A stretch of DNA of 64,000 bases from Blasia pusilla. Lineage: Eukaryota; Marchantiophyta; Marchantiopsida; Blasiales. The stretch is taken from assembly GCA_050084515.1 (NCBI GenBank), contig CM114275.1:13454001-13518000 (forward strand), written 5' to 3'. The stretch's first letter is position 1, and each line of letters starts with the position of its first letter. The notes beneath the pieces are model-generated. The model was not told where the DNA came from. It was given only the letters and a program-made list of their open reading frames with translations, and did not search any database. A program made the position numbers and the translations under genes. Positions 1 through 9,467 of this stretch are shown here, piece after piece.

Positions 1-281
1 TTGTCAACAATGGTTAAAAAGATGTCAGAAGTGAAGGAAGAGAAGAAGCTGAAGGAACTTAAAACTAAAGAGGGAGTTGCAAAAAGTCAATTGAGAATAA
101 TTCAAATAGATTGTGATAAATGACAAACTCCACGAGTCATTTCTGCCACTTGTTGGAATCCTACAAGTTGCATCACATGAGAAGTGAAGGGATATTTGCA
201 AAATATAGTGAAGAGAGAGTTGTGAGGTTAGAAAAGTATGGTTTGAAGTATATTGAGGAATGAGAGGGAAAGAGAGAAGCT
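1..281. repeat. Dispersed repeat fragment, related to 29,230-29,400
   Basis: No gene is seen. The stretch shares a series of short blocks, in the same order and orientation, with about 29,230-29,400: a 'gataaatgaca' start, a degraded palindrome ending in 'caagttgca', an 'agagagttg' block, a 'gaggttagaaa' block and a 'gaatgagagg.aaagagagaagc' end. The middle holds a worn form of the GCAACC..GGTTGC palindrome that is abundant at 7.9-19.0 kb. It is probably a non-coding part of a mobile element; its ends are not defined. Confidence 0.5.
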
Positions 282-941
282 TCAAACCACACTATTCAAG
301 ACTACTCCATCATCATGAATATCTCGGCCACCTGTCGTCTCCTCATTGGCCTCGGGATCCAAGGACTCTCCACTAGACCTTGCCATCAAAGTCTCCACAC
401 TCTGGCTCTCCATAGCCAACATGCCTAAATAGGCTGACACGTGCCATCCTGGCACAGACTCCTCATCCCTCTCTCCATGCCATTGAGCTCCAGTTGCATC
501 TCGCTGACTCGGGCATGGATTACGACTCAACCCATCTGCATCCTAGTTGAGCATCCCTGGTCTATGTATCACCTCAAAATCATACTCCTGCAACAACAGA
601 GTCCATCTCGCAAGCTTCCCTATAAGCTTGTCGGACTCCATCAACCACTTCAATGGTTGATGATCAGTGATGATGGTAAAGGGGTTTCTGAATAAGTAAT
701 ACTTGGAATGCGCGAGAGCCCACACTACAGCCAAGCACTCACCCTCATACGAGTTGTACTTTGCCTCTGCAGCATTGTTTGAGCGGCTAGCGTAAGCCAC
801 CACAAACTCTCTACCCTCATCATCATGCTGGGTGAGCACCGCTTGAAGCCCCAACATGCTCCAATCTGTGTGCAATTGGAAAGGACGCCCCCTGATCGGT
901 CTCCTCAAGATGGGCACGAACGTCAACCTATCCTTGAGCAA
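282..941 (-). pseudogene. RNase H domain and tether of gypsy copy A
   Basis: This is the RNase H domain that would degrade the RNA strand of the RNA:DNA hybrid during reverse transcription. Visible landmarks are 'LHTDWSMLGLQAVLTQ' (the usual D-S-G region, with G changed), 'AYASRSNNAAEAKYNSYEGECLAVVWAL' in the order typical of gypsy RNase H (written in pieces: YASRS, E.KY, YEGECLAVVWA), 'ITDHQPLKWL', and 'LQEYDFEVIHRPG'. A TAG stop at about 546-548 interrupts the canonical 'N.DADGLSRNP' junction; the frame then stays open to 282 through the tether region. The usual integrase zinc-binding HHCC motif is not reached. The frame differs from that of RT, which places an indel near 1,080. Confidence 0.85.
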
Positions 942-1018
942 CTGAAATGCTCACTCCTGCTCATCCCCCCAGTGCCACTCGTGATCCACCTTGGTCAGCA
1001 AGGTTAGTGGCTTCGCAA

Positions 1019-1972
1019 TCAAACTGAATCCCTTGACGTACTGCCGATAGAAGTTCGCCAATCCCATGAACGGCTCACATCTGTAGGGCGTGGAATGCGA
1101 GAGATAGCCTCTACCTTCGTCTGTTGAACACCAAGGCCCCTTGGGTATATCGTATGACCCAAGTACTCAATCTGGTCATAGAAGAACTTGCACTTGCCTG
1201 GATGTAGCTTCAGCCCATGTAATTGCAATCGTCGAAACACCTCCTCTAGATGTCGCTCATGCTCCTCAACCGTGGCGCTAAAGACTACGATGTCATCAAT
1301 ATAACACGTAGCAAAATCCAGACTAGCCAAGATCCTATCCATAACCCTCTGAAACTCAGCCGGGGCGTTCTTTAACCCAAATGGTCAGAACCGCCACTAG
1401 TACAAACAATCTTTCCCGTGAGGATCGATGCCCTAAAATGCCGTCTTCTCCTTGTCCTCCAATCTAATAGGCAGCTGATGGTACCCGACTTGCAAATCCA
1501 ATGAACTGAAGACCTTTGCATGACCAATCGCATCAAAGATCTCCTCATGGGTGGGCATGTCATACATATCAGACTTCGTCTGCCGATTGATAGGTCGGTC
1601 ATCCCCACACATCCGCCTATCCGTCCAGTTGCCATGCACATCCTTCTTGGCAGGCATGAGAGGGGCAGATGCATACTCCCTATGCGATATCTCCACTAAT
1701 CCTGCTCCGACCAAGTCCTGGCTCCTACTCTGAATCAGAGCCCTCTCCATATCATTGTACCTGTAGGGCCATTGGAAGATCAGCGTATCACTCGACAACT
1801 CAATGCGGATCCTCGGTCCCTTCAGCGTACCCAAATCCTCCATGCTAAACGCAAAGCAACTCCTATAACTCTTGAGGAACTGATGTTTCCGACGCCGCTC
1901 TCCTCCTATCAACTTAGGGCCCATATCTGGCTCCCAAGTCTTCATCGTGACTACAATAGGACTCTCCAGCAC
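1019..1972 (-). pseudogene. Reverse transcriptase domain of gypsy copy A
   Basis: This is the polymerase domain of the Ty3/gypsy pol. Finger and palm landmarks in order are 'RMCGDDRPINRQTKSD', 'MPTHEEIFDAIGHAKVFSSL', 'DLQVGYHQLPIRLEDKEKTAF', 'GLKNAPAEFQRVMDRIL', the catalytic 'YIDDIVVFS' (YxDD box, about 1,285-1,310), 'HGLKLHPGKCKFF' and 'EYLGHTI'. The segments 1,433-1,972 and 1,019-1,342 share one frame; between them TAG and TGA codons replace the conserved W of 'FWGI', the residue before 'WRF' and the one before 'PFG'. The second catalytic region is intact, so inactivation is by stops. A frameshift near 1,080 leads into the thumb and RNase H frame. Confidence 0.93.
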
Positions 1973-2289
1973 GGGTATCGGTGGTTTCTATGGTGCAACC
2001 CTGTCTCGAACAACAACACTCGACCGCTCTCCTGCAGCCAACTGCAAACTTTGATCTCCTCCACATACAGTGCCCGAAACCACGCCCAATGCTGTGGCTA
2101 TCATCTCGTGGCATACTTGCAAAACATCCCAAGAAGTCCAAGGGTGTCTCTCTTGATCTCCCCTGGTGTGTAGATCTCCTCGTGTCTCGCTCCTAGCCAC
2201 TGCCTCCACCGTCTCGGTAAGCATGGGGCTCACCAACGCAACCACTCTGAACTACCACGATCTCATACGGCGCTGCTCAGCCACTCCCA

Positions 2290-3208
2290 AGCTGAGGATC
2301 TACGTCAAGCAGTTCAGGTCCATCACCTGACCCAAGACATGGCATCTTGATGCCTCTAACACTGATGGTATTGCCGTCACTTGTGTGGGAAATCCCATCG
2401 CTTGCTCTCTCTTGTTGGCATTGGGCTCCACCAACCGCTGAACTTGGTCATCCCAAACCAAGCCAGGACTGGCCTCCTTGTATGCATAGGAAGCAAGAAA
2501 ACTCACAAACATGGGCAAGGCTGCCTGCGGCGTGCCTACCCTGTTGACCACAATCAACGGTGGTCGATCATCATGCCTCACTATCTGTGATTGAAGACTT
2601 GGATCCAGAATGGAATCCACTAACAAATGGGAGGGGCGCTCCACTCTCGCATATGCCCTCCGTAACACCGCATGGGGCACCAAGTTGGTCCACCACAGAC
2701 GCAGGCGATGGGCTCTAGATTCTACACTCGCCGCATCCAAGAACACTGCTAGGCCGATCCAAGCACGGACTTGATGAGCACTCGAGTCTCCTAAGATCGG
2801 CACATTCTCCAGAATGTAGGCTCGAGAACAAGATTGGTGCTCCTACATATACCATAAGACCCTCAACATCTCCCAAAACAACCTAGACCGAGTATCAGCC
2901 AACCCGCTGCCTCGTCTAGCACTTGATTGGCCTTGACATGGCCAACCGACAATGACCAAATCAATGCCTACCCGCTCTCAGTCCTGCACCCCCAGCAACA
3001 AAATATCCCTTGGTAGGGAACTCTGGTACCCCTGTACCGCAGACGTAGACAATAAGTCGAGAAAATATAGGCGTAACTGCGCCACATATCATAGTGAGAC
3101 GCGCCTCGCAACATCATCACTCTCCACATACATGTATTGTTGCACTCGCACTCTTGCCTGCAAAACTGCAGCTAACCCCGTGCTAATCCCTCCAAAGAGA
3201 TCTAACAC
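2290..3208 (-). pseudogene. DNA cytosine-5 methyltransferase domain inside gypsy pol (copy A)
   Basis: This domain would transfer a methyl group from S-adenosylmethionine to cytosine C5. Motifs appear in the usual order. Motif I is 'VLDLFGGI.TGLAAVL' (SAM binding, at 3,188-3,208). Motif IV is 'IDLVIVGWPCQG' with the catalytic Cys (about 2,930-2,965). Motif VI is 'YILENVP' (about 2,795-2,815). A motif VIII-like 'RAHRLRLWWTN' lies at about 2,684-2,710. Motif IX-X is 'REQAMGFP' followed by 'VLGQVMDLNCLT' (about 2,300-2,420). The Dnmt3/DRM style 'HR.R..W.N' motif suggests a DNMT3-like rather than DNMT1-like source. It is in frame with protease upstream and RT downstream, so it was part of pol. 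Stops lie directly before motif I (TGA at 3,209), near 3,083, 2,975 and 2,840, and after 'NCLT'. Methyltransferase capture by retrotransposons is known from charophyte algae and dinoflagellates. Confidence 0.88.
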
Positions 3209-3439
3209 TCAAATACCCTCCTCCAGGATACACCACACAATGGGTGTGGTATCCAAGGGTTTCATCGTAGCACTCCTTGCTACCTCAGGTTCCTCGGACC
3301 CGTCACGCTCCGGTGCAAACGCCTCGCTCCATGCAGTCTGCACATGCTCATCTGCCAATCGTCGAAGCTCCTCAATCGAGCCCCACAACAACACCTCTCT
3401 TTCACGGAATGATGCGGCTACCATAACACTCCTCTCCAT
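3209..3439 (-). pseudogene. Linker between protease and methyltransferase of gypsy copy A
   Basis: This is an acidic stretch of about 76 residues in the same frame as protease and methyltransferase. It ends in 'TTPIVW.ILEEGI', immediately before motif I of the DNMT domain; the TGA at 3,209-3,211 stands where copy B has Arg (AGG). The segment contains a predicted helical region rich in E, R and A, but no recognised domain. It is conserved in copy B at 24,400-24,572, which argues that it belongs to the element and not to a chance open frame. Confidence 0.6.
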
Positions 3440-3487
3440 AGAAATGTGAGGAACGGGAGTATCCTCTGCATGGACATGTCCCTCAAT

Positions 3488-4138
3488 CTAATCACTAGGC
3501 CAAGTGATGGCACTACTAAATGCTGCTAAGGTTGCCACCTCTCCTGGCCGTCGCTTGATCACTACACTTGTGAATCGAACGGGTAATGAGCTAAGGCAAC
3601 CATCACCTGACTGCCATCCTGGTTTGTAGGACGCTGACTCCTCCCAGTAATCCAAGGAAAACCCCATCGGGTATAACACTACTCCACCAACCAAGACGTC
3701 ATAGGACTCTGCATCAGTTACTATCGCCTTGGCTCGCACCACGGACTCATTTGTAGGATGTCCCGGTCGAATCCTCACCACGACCTCATGTCGGGTGATA
3801 TACTGTGTGATACTCGCTCCACCCAAGGATATCTGTATCCAAAATGGACAAAGCTCCACATCGGCTCTTGTCAAGCCCAATCCTCTAAATGACGCCTTCC
3901 CCAATATCAGAAGTTGCGCTCCTGAATCCAACAAGACGCGATGCGGACCAAAAGCTCTACCTCCGGGACTCACCAACTGGAAGACCTCTCCTCGGTTATC
4001 TAGCAACACAACACCGGGAGAAGCCATGGCACGCTCTATCGTGGGTCTAGCAGGCATCTCTGCCATCCTAGCAGCCGCAACCTGCCATGAATCTGACGTG
4101 GACGGCCCGAGCATCCGCTCCAAGGGCAGGTCCATCAC
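3488..4138 (-). pseudogene. Retropepsin (aspartic protease) of gypsy copy A
   Basis: This is an aspartic protease that would cut the gag-pol polyprotein. The active-site triplet sits in 'HRVLLDSGAQLLILG' (D-S-G), followed after about 70 residues by the flap and psi-loop region 'YDVLVGGVVLYPMGFSLDYW'. The length before the next domain fits a retropepsin plus spacer. The frame runs on from gag (4,142 and above) and into the DNMT linker, separated only by stop codons at 3,488 and 4,139. Copy B has the same region at about 24,750-25,353, with more damage. Confidence 0.8.
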
Positions 4139-4141
4139 CTC

Positions 4142-5960
4142 CTATGCAATCACCTTTGAACGTGATGCATGAACTCCAACTCCGTGCTCACATAGTAAAG
4201 TGGCTAGCCCAAAAGCCTCGGCGGGCGTACCCCCCAACCTCATAACATCGGAAGCAAAAAATAAAGGAGTGCGGTACACAATAGTGGCCGCCCCCAACAA
4301 CGTGCCCGACACATGCCCCTCTTGAGCATCAACAATCAGAGTTGTTGCACTCGCTTCTCCCATTGCTCTCTATGCCTGCACACCAACAACATCACCAACT
4401 CTCCAGGAACTTTGATGAGGACCCATCAATGGGGTCCTCATCGCTTTGGACAATGTGAAAGACTGAGGAAGCCTAGTCTATTTTCTGGCTTTCCCTCACT
4501 GTGGATCCAACTGTGCGGCTGCTCCACGCGTCACAACTGCAGCAGCCTCCATCTGGGCAACCCCGCACATCCAACCAAGATCCTCCATATCTGTAGCTGC
4601 TCCATATGATGTCGATGCCACTGATCGGGCATCAGGTAATCTCAATGCCATAACGGCAATTTGCTCCTGTAGCTTATGTATTTGAGGAGCCATCCCAGCC
4701 TCACGTCCAGCATCTTCCTCGGTGCATCTAGGTGGTGGTACTCTACCTCCTCCATGGGCAGCTCCACCACCATGTTGGGCAACTCGAGCTCCTCGTCCCC
4801 CAACGGGACCACATGGTGCACGATCTCTAGGCCAACCAAGATCGGCTACTTGCTCTGGTGCCCTCTCTGGCCCTCGGTCCGGACGTAACTTAGGATGTAA
4901 ACTGAAACATTTGGCGCTTGTATGACCATACCTTTGACAATAGTCACACTGAAAACCTCCTGGTGTAGCACCATCTCCTCCTCCATGCTGAGGCACACGA
5001 CCATGACCCTGACAAGTGCAATTGCGTTGATGATGGGCTCCACCACATGACCAACAAGTAATAGTAGGCGGCTGTTTTTGAGCCACATATGAAGGCCCAG
5101 GTCTCTACGGCACGGCCTCTCGGTATCCTCCCTGAGCTCGTGGTGCCACGATCAACCTATCTCGGAGTCCACATTGCTGCACAGGTGGTGCAGCCAATCG
5201 TGACTGCTCTCGCCCAGAACCCATGGTGGCTACGCTCTCTTCTGTCATGTTGTGCTCAATGTTCTTGGCGGTCCTAAAAACGTCTCTCAACGTAGGGGAG
5301 GTGTTCATAAGAAGCACCCCCTCCGGCACGCGTGTCCGTAGGGTCCGGTCTAGCACCTCATAACATAACTGGATAGCTTGAGCCTACGTCATCCCCTCAG
5401 TGACGTTGATCAACCAACGCAAGTGAGTGTAAGCCTCACGTAAACTCTCACTTGGGCGCCTCTAGAAGTCATGGATGCTCCGCAACTTATCCGTCCGTAC
5501 CCCTTGGTAGTTGGCCCTCAACTCAACAAAGAACTCAACCACGGGGTAGAACCTGGGACGAACCCGACTAGATGGTGCTACTGCTCCAGTGCGAGTGACC
5601 CCTCCAAAAACATCACTAGTGGAAGAGGAAGTAGCCTCTCCTGACTCCTCCTCCTCATTTGGGAATGGGTCCGTCTATGATACATAGTGTGGGTCATGCC
5701 TCAATCTCCTAGGCATATCTGTAGGAGAACTCATGGAAATCGTCCACGGGCGCCCCCTCTAAATGCTGGAACATACCGTTCCATGCTGTAAACGGGTTGA
5801 ACTCTCTAGAGTTCTTGGCCCGCTGGGAGTTGCACTAACTCCTAAACTCTGCTATGAAATCGTGCAACTCAATCGTGCCTACTGCACCTAAAAACCAACG
5901 CGGTCCTCTAACCCAGTCGTCCATCTCGTACGCCCAACTGGTAGGACCACTCACAATATG
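4142..5960 (-). pseudogene. Gag polyprotein of gypsy copy A with two zinc knuckles
   Basis: This is the nucleocapsid and capsid protein of the element. The C-terminal half has two zinc knuckles: 'CWSCGGAHHQRNC' (spacing slightly off the CCHC norm) and a canonical 'CDYCQRYGHTSAKC' (CX2CX4HX4C), at about 4,915-5,050. Segments ending at 5,105, 4,496 and 4,142 share one frame, interrupted by stops. The N-terminal part (about 5,450-5,960) is more damaged; it is recognised by alignment to the cleaner copy B ORF at 26,659-27,144, which keeps 'FNPFTTWNGMFQHLEG' and 'RFNPVVEFFAELRASYQGIQTQ'. The start codon cannot be fixed. Confidence 0.8.
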
Positions 5961-6860
5961 TGGCGATGTGCTCAAAAACTCCTCTACACCCTCCCCCTCA
6001 TGTGACGATGACACAAAAGGAGATCAAGGTGGTCCCTCATGTGGAGACCCTCGGAACCTTGCGCCACTCCGCGTAAAACCTCTAGAGCTACTCTCGGGTT
6101 TATCACCTCACCTCTCAAAGTCCCGAACGGACGCCGTGATGACCCTCTTACCCAATCACTCTCAACCTTGCTAGTAATCCCTCAATCTCTCATCCCAAAT
6201 ATGCGGCACTCGATCTACACTCTCCCTCCCCAAGACGTGTAAAGATCGGCAACACGCGGTGTGGTGCGGCAAATCGACCAGGCTATCATCTCATCGATAA
6301 CCTACCCTCAACTCCAAACATCCCACACAGGTCTATGTCCCCTAAACCACATACATGAATGATGCTCTCAGCATCCACACAACCCAATATCCCCAAATAA
6401 ACTACCCAAATCCCAGAATCCCTCACATGTGCAGGGTAAGGGACCAGAATGGGTAACCTGAACACGTGTCGATGTCGCTCCTCAACAACGGCAAATCTCA
6501 ACCCCAACTCGGTCGTGAAGACAACTCCTCCAATCAACAAGTCGTACTCCTCTCGTACTGACACTGCTCAACCTCCTCGATGTGCGGTGCAGGTCGAGCG
6601 GTCCAATGCGGCATTTGCGGCACAGAACGGCCATAAACAACACGACACTCGGGAATGGGGCACGGCACTTGGCGACATACCCTCCTCAATCAGCAAGTCA
6701 CACACTCTGATCCTTAGTGAAGGAGCGGTTGTGGGATCGAGACGATGCGGTGTGGCCATGAGCGGCACGGCGCAGCAATTGGCGGCGCATTGCGACTATA
6801 GGCGTCACGACACGGTACTCGATCGTCGTCGAGCGGCTACCAATCACAACATAGAAGCAT
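5961..6860 (-). other. 5' leader of gypsy copy A with a protease-like remnant
   Basis: This lies upstream of gag and is conserved in copy B (27,150-28,080). A minus-strand segment at 6,286-6,564 reads 'EYDLLIGGVVFTTELGLRF', and copy B reads 'QYLLIGGVVFTTELGSRF' at about 27,700-27,780. This resembles the psi-loop half of the element's own protease ('YDVLVGGVVLYPMGFSL'). No DSG triplet is seen beside it. It may be a duplicated or translocated protease piece, or chance; the frame differs from gag. Confidence 0.4.
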
Positions 6861-7290
6861 GAAATCAAAACTCAAACACCATAATCGGAGGTTATCTTCC
6901 ATCACTCGTTGATGACGACACTACGATGATGGTAGCAGCCAAAACAAAGGACGTGGTGGTGATGCAAGTCAGAGAATCAACAAACTTCGTGGAAGACCCT
7001 CCACTCCGTAATGGCGGCAATGGCAACCAAAGGGGGGCTCGTATTCTGGCATGAGAGAGTAAGAGAGGAGAGGAAGAGAGGAAGAGAGGAGAGTCTCTCT
7101 TAAAAAAAAAGGGCCAAATCCGCCTCCTCTCTTCAAAACTTTTTGACATATTTGAAATTTTTGTTTGCTTTCAAATTCATGAAATCTTTAGAAGAGAGTA
7201 GGTAGTGGTCCACATTTGGCCCTAAAAAAACCTCCTTTTTCCTGGGGGCGAAAAAAATGTAGACATCATAAGACCACTACAAACATTTTT
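6861..7290. other. Non-coding junction with purine-rich low-complexity tract
   Basis: No gene is seen. Positions 7,060-7,105 are a GAGAGG/GGAAGA purine tract. A similar tract in inverted orientation lies at 19,150-19,215, so the 7.2-19.0 kb block is bracketed by inverted low-complexity sequence. The match is confined to simple sequence and does not by itself define terminal repeats. Confidence 0.4.
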
Positions 7291-7344
7291 CCATCACTCT
7301 CCATGTGAGCCTAAGTTTCTTAACATTACCTGTCTCGGTCTACA

Positions 7345-7512
7345 AAAAGCAGTGCCCATGGGTATTTTTGTTGGAGGACCACCCGGATGCCAACCTCTCT
7401 TTTTGCAGGGATTGTTGCCTGCATCATGGCCTCCCTTGAATTGCCCCATAACCAACTTTCTGTTGGTTATGAATGGTGTCTGCTCAAGACCAAATTTGTG
7501 AAATGTGAACAC
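7345..7512 (+). pseudogene. Exon fragment shared with the 52.3 kb PHD-containing locus
   Basis: This short plus-strand reading frame has 'MPTSLFAGIVACIMASLELPH' in pieces (MPTSLFAGIVACIM, then SLELPH). It matches 'MPTSLFAEIVACIM' and 'SPELPHDE' at about 52,330-52,400, in the same orientation. A 'PPGC' / 'SPGC' block precedes it in both, with a small gap here. Replacement changes with frame kept suggest a former coding exon of one gene family. The function is unknown. Confidence 0.55.
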
Positions 7513-7689
7513 ATGAGAGGATAATTGAACCAAAAGATTGTTAGCTGTTTGGAGTAAAGAGGAACTGATGTCCCTTCATTCAGATCCTAAGGTGAGAAAC
7601 CGAGAAGTCTGCACCCTCCCAACCCGTAAGAAAGCTCACCATAAGAAAGGAAATATTTTTAGAAGTGATTTTCTTCCACCCTGCATCCA

Positions 7690-8850
7690 CGACGATCTAA
7701 CAGGTTGGGAATCCGAAATGGCAATCCGACAGGTAGTAGGAATCCTGCACATCTTAGACAAGAAAAGAAGCCTACAATTGGTTTGACGAATGTAGGGGAA
7801 CGAGCCAAACGTTAAGAAGCCCGCCACAGTGCGTCAGAAGTTGGTCTCACAAGGAAAGAGTCTGATCACTCAAGTAGTCAACCTGTCGGAATCCGACAGC
7901 TTGCCTGGAAGTGGTTAAAAAGTTGCAGTGGGCAAAAAGCAAAAAGTTGCAACCCGTCGGAATCATACGGGTTGCAAAATTGTAATTCTGAGTGGCTAAA
8001 AGAACACAATCCACAAGTCCAACAAAATATTTCAGCAAACTTTTACAAACACCATTATGGGTTGAAAAAATCTCGTCCTTTATTACCTCCGAAGGAACCT
8101 CGGAAATGTACAATTGACCTAGTCTATGATTTCTTCAGCCTCGTCATCTACAAATTTACTCCTAACTCTCCTCGGTGACAATACAAAAGGAATGTCCTGG
8201 GATACAAGTGGCTCCTCTGGCCGATTGTAGACGGGGATCGAAAAATGTTGGCGGTCGAGAGCCTTGGCCCCCTAGGTACACCATAACGGTCCCATGTAAC
8301 CTGATTTGAGTCCCACCGCCTTCCTCGGCAAGATACCTTGTACGCTCGCAATGTGACACCCATCCAGTATCAATATGTGCTCCGTCCTTGGTAATACCAT
8401 GATGGCAATCGCACAGGTAGTAGGAATCCAACACATTTGAGAGAAGAAAAGAAGCCTACGCCTGCCTTTACGAGTTGAGGGGAAGGTGCCAAGGGAAGAA
8501 GCCTGCCAAACTGCCTCTTAAGTTGGACCAACAGGGAAAGAGTCCAATCAAGCAACCTGTCGGAAATATAGGTTTCCTGGAAGTGGTGAAAAGGTGTTGT
8601 CGTCAAAAAGTGAAAAGTTGCAAGCAGGAGAAATCCGACGGGTTGCAAAATAGAAGTCCGCAGAGTATATAGACGATCATATTCGAAAAGACATAAAAAA
8701 TGTTCAGGAAAATTTTACAAGCACCACCATCGTTCGAAAAAATCTTCTCCTTTATATCATCCGAAAAAAGCTCGGAACTGTACATTTGATCTATTCTATG
8801 AAATCTTTTGCCTCATCATCAAAAAACTCCCTACTCCAAATGCTGTAGTC
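7690..8850. repeat. Direct duplication of about 0.45-0.5 kb (7,690-8,180 and 8,400-8,850)
   Basis: The two blocks share the order 'cgacaggtagtaggaatcc', 'agaaaagaagcctac', a damaged palindrome, 'cctggaagtggt.aaaa', 'gttgcaaaat', 'aaaattttacaa(g/a)caccac' and a coding tail. They are substantially diverged. On the minus strand both encode a similar acidic C-terminus ending 'DDEA(E/K)(E/D)(I/F)I(D/E)' and stop. The duplication therefore copied the 3' end of the methylase gene at 8,877-13,769; 8,180-8,400 between the copies carries a further piece of coding tail. Confidence 0.65.
7879..7975. repeat. Two palindromes of the GCAACCCGTCGG family
   Basis: Positions 7,879-7,903 and 7,949-7,975 hold palindromes built on CAACC(T/C)GTCGG-n-CCGACGGGTTG, the second with a damaged right arm. 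Degenerate forms recur in the duplicated block at about 8,552 and 8,630. They lie downstream of the methylase gene. Confidence 0.7.
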
Positions 8851-8876
8851 AAGCTGGGTCGTTGAGTTCTTTGAAC

Positions 8877-9389
8877 TCACTCGTTATCGTCCGAGAGCTC
8901 TTGCAAAATTACTTTCGGCCTTGCCCTCCCAATTTTCGGAATCGTTGGAAGTGACGATGGAGTCACAACCAATGGTGGGTCTGGAATCGGAGCTCTCGGC
9001 TTCGGTGGAGAGTTGTACGCCACAACGAGCCTTTCGTATTCTGCCTTTGCCTCCTTGCAAAGGTCAAATAGTTCCTGCCTTCCCTCGAGGCAGAGAATGT
9101 TCCTGCCACTCTGCCAGGTGCCTTTGATACTTGTCCCTGAAAGTCCCACTAAGTCGAACACCAAGTCACCCGACCTTGAGCAAAGCTCGATGAGCGTTTG
9201 CATCAGGGCTCGAAGTTTTTCCCTTCCTCCCAGAAGTGGGGTACTGTCTTGCATGTAAATTCCCGGGGGGGAATTGTACAAACTATCTAAGTTGTACCCA
9301 TGTGAGCATGGATCCACAGGATCCTGGATCTTGAACACTTGGAAATTGTGCTCGGGTCGAATGAAGCAGTACACGTAGGAGTGGTCCAT
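8877..9389 (-). CDS. Methylase exon with motif I and C-terminus
   Basis: The exon follows a 'ctttacag' acceptor. It reads 'TPLLGGREKLRALMQTLIEL', 'SGDLVFDLVGLSGTSIKG', then 'GRNILCLEGRQELFDLCKEA', matching the motif X-I layout of N6/N4 methylases: K..lL..li, D.vlDpf.GsGtt, GR..i.iE. The usual 'DPFGGSGT' is 'DLVGLSGT' here, so the SAM-binding turn is damaged. The Pro-rich tail ends in 'LQELSDDNE'. With a one-base shift the tail would continue to 'FDDEAKDFIE' and stop at about 8,793, as in the duplicated tail at 8,090-8,400. Confidence 0.72.
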   Translation of the reverse strand: MDHSYVYCFIRPEHNFQVFKIQDPVDPCSHGYNLDSLYNSPPGIYMQDSTPLLGGREKLRALMQTLIELCSRSGDLVFDLVGLSGTSIKGTWQSGRNILCLEGRQELFDLCKEAKAEYERLVVAYNSPPKPRAPIPDPPLVVTPSSLPTIPKIGRARPKVILQELSDDNE

Positions 9390-9467
9390 CTGTAAAGAAG
9401 CACGTTGGAAACAATGTCAGCAACTAAAGAAGTCGGCTTGAGAACTTTTTCAATTACTACCTTTGGA

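Larger units (their letters stand above)
282..6860 (-). mobile_element. Ty3/gypsy retrotransposon copy A carrying a DNA methyltransferase, lacking integrase
   Basis: Read on the minus strand the order is 5' leader (about 6,860-5,960), gag with two zinc knuckles, retropepsin, DNMT domain, reverse transcriptase, then RNase H and the tether. The open segments ending at 5,105, 4,496, 4,142, 3,488, 3,209, 2,300, 1,988, 1,433 and 1,019 all lie in one minus-strand frame. Gag-pol was therefore a single ORF, now broken mainly by point stops; RNase H lies in another frame after an indel near 1,080. Similarity stops near 282 and no integrase follows, so the 3' part and 3' LTR are lost. A second copy at 22,981-28,080 matches from about 1,790 to 6,860, with many substitutions. 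LTRs of this copy were not identified. Confidence 0.9.

Noticed and set aside
2290-3208. Bacterial contamination as source of the methyltransferase
   Set aside because: The domain is in frame within a plant-type gypsy pol and present in two diverged copies with their own flanks.
8148-8434. Two overlapping minus-strand ORFs as independent genes
   Set aside because: They overlap a duplicated, frameshifted tail of the methylase gene; the better frame ends in the shared DDEAEEIID terminus.
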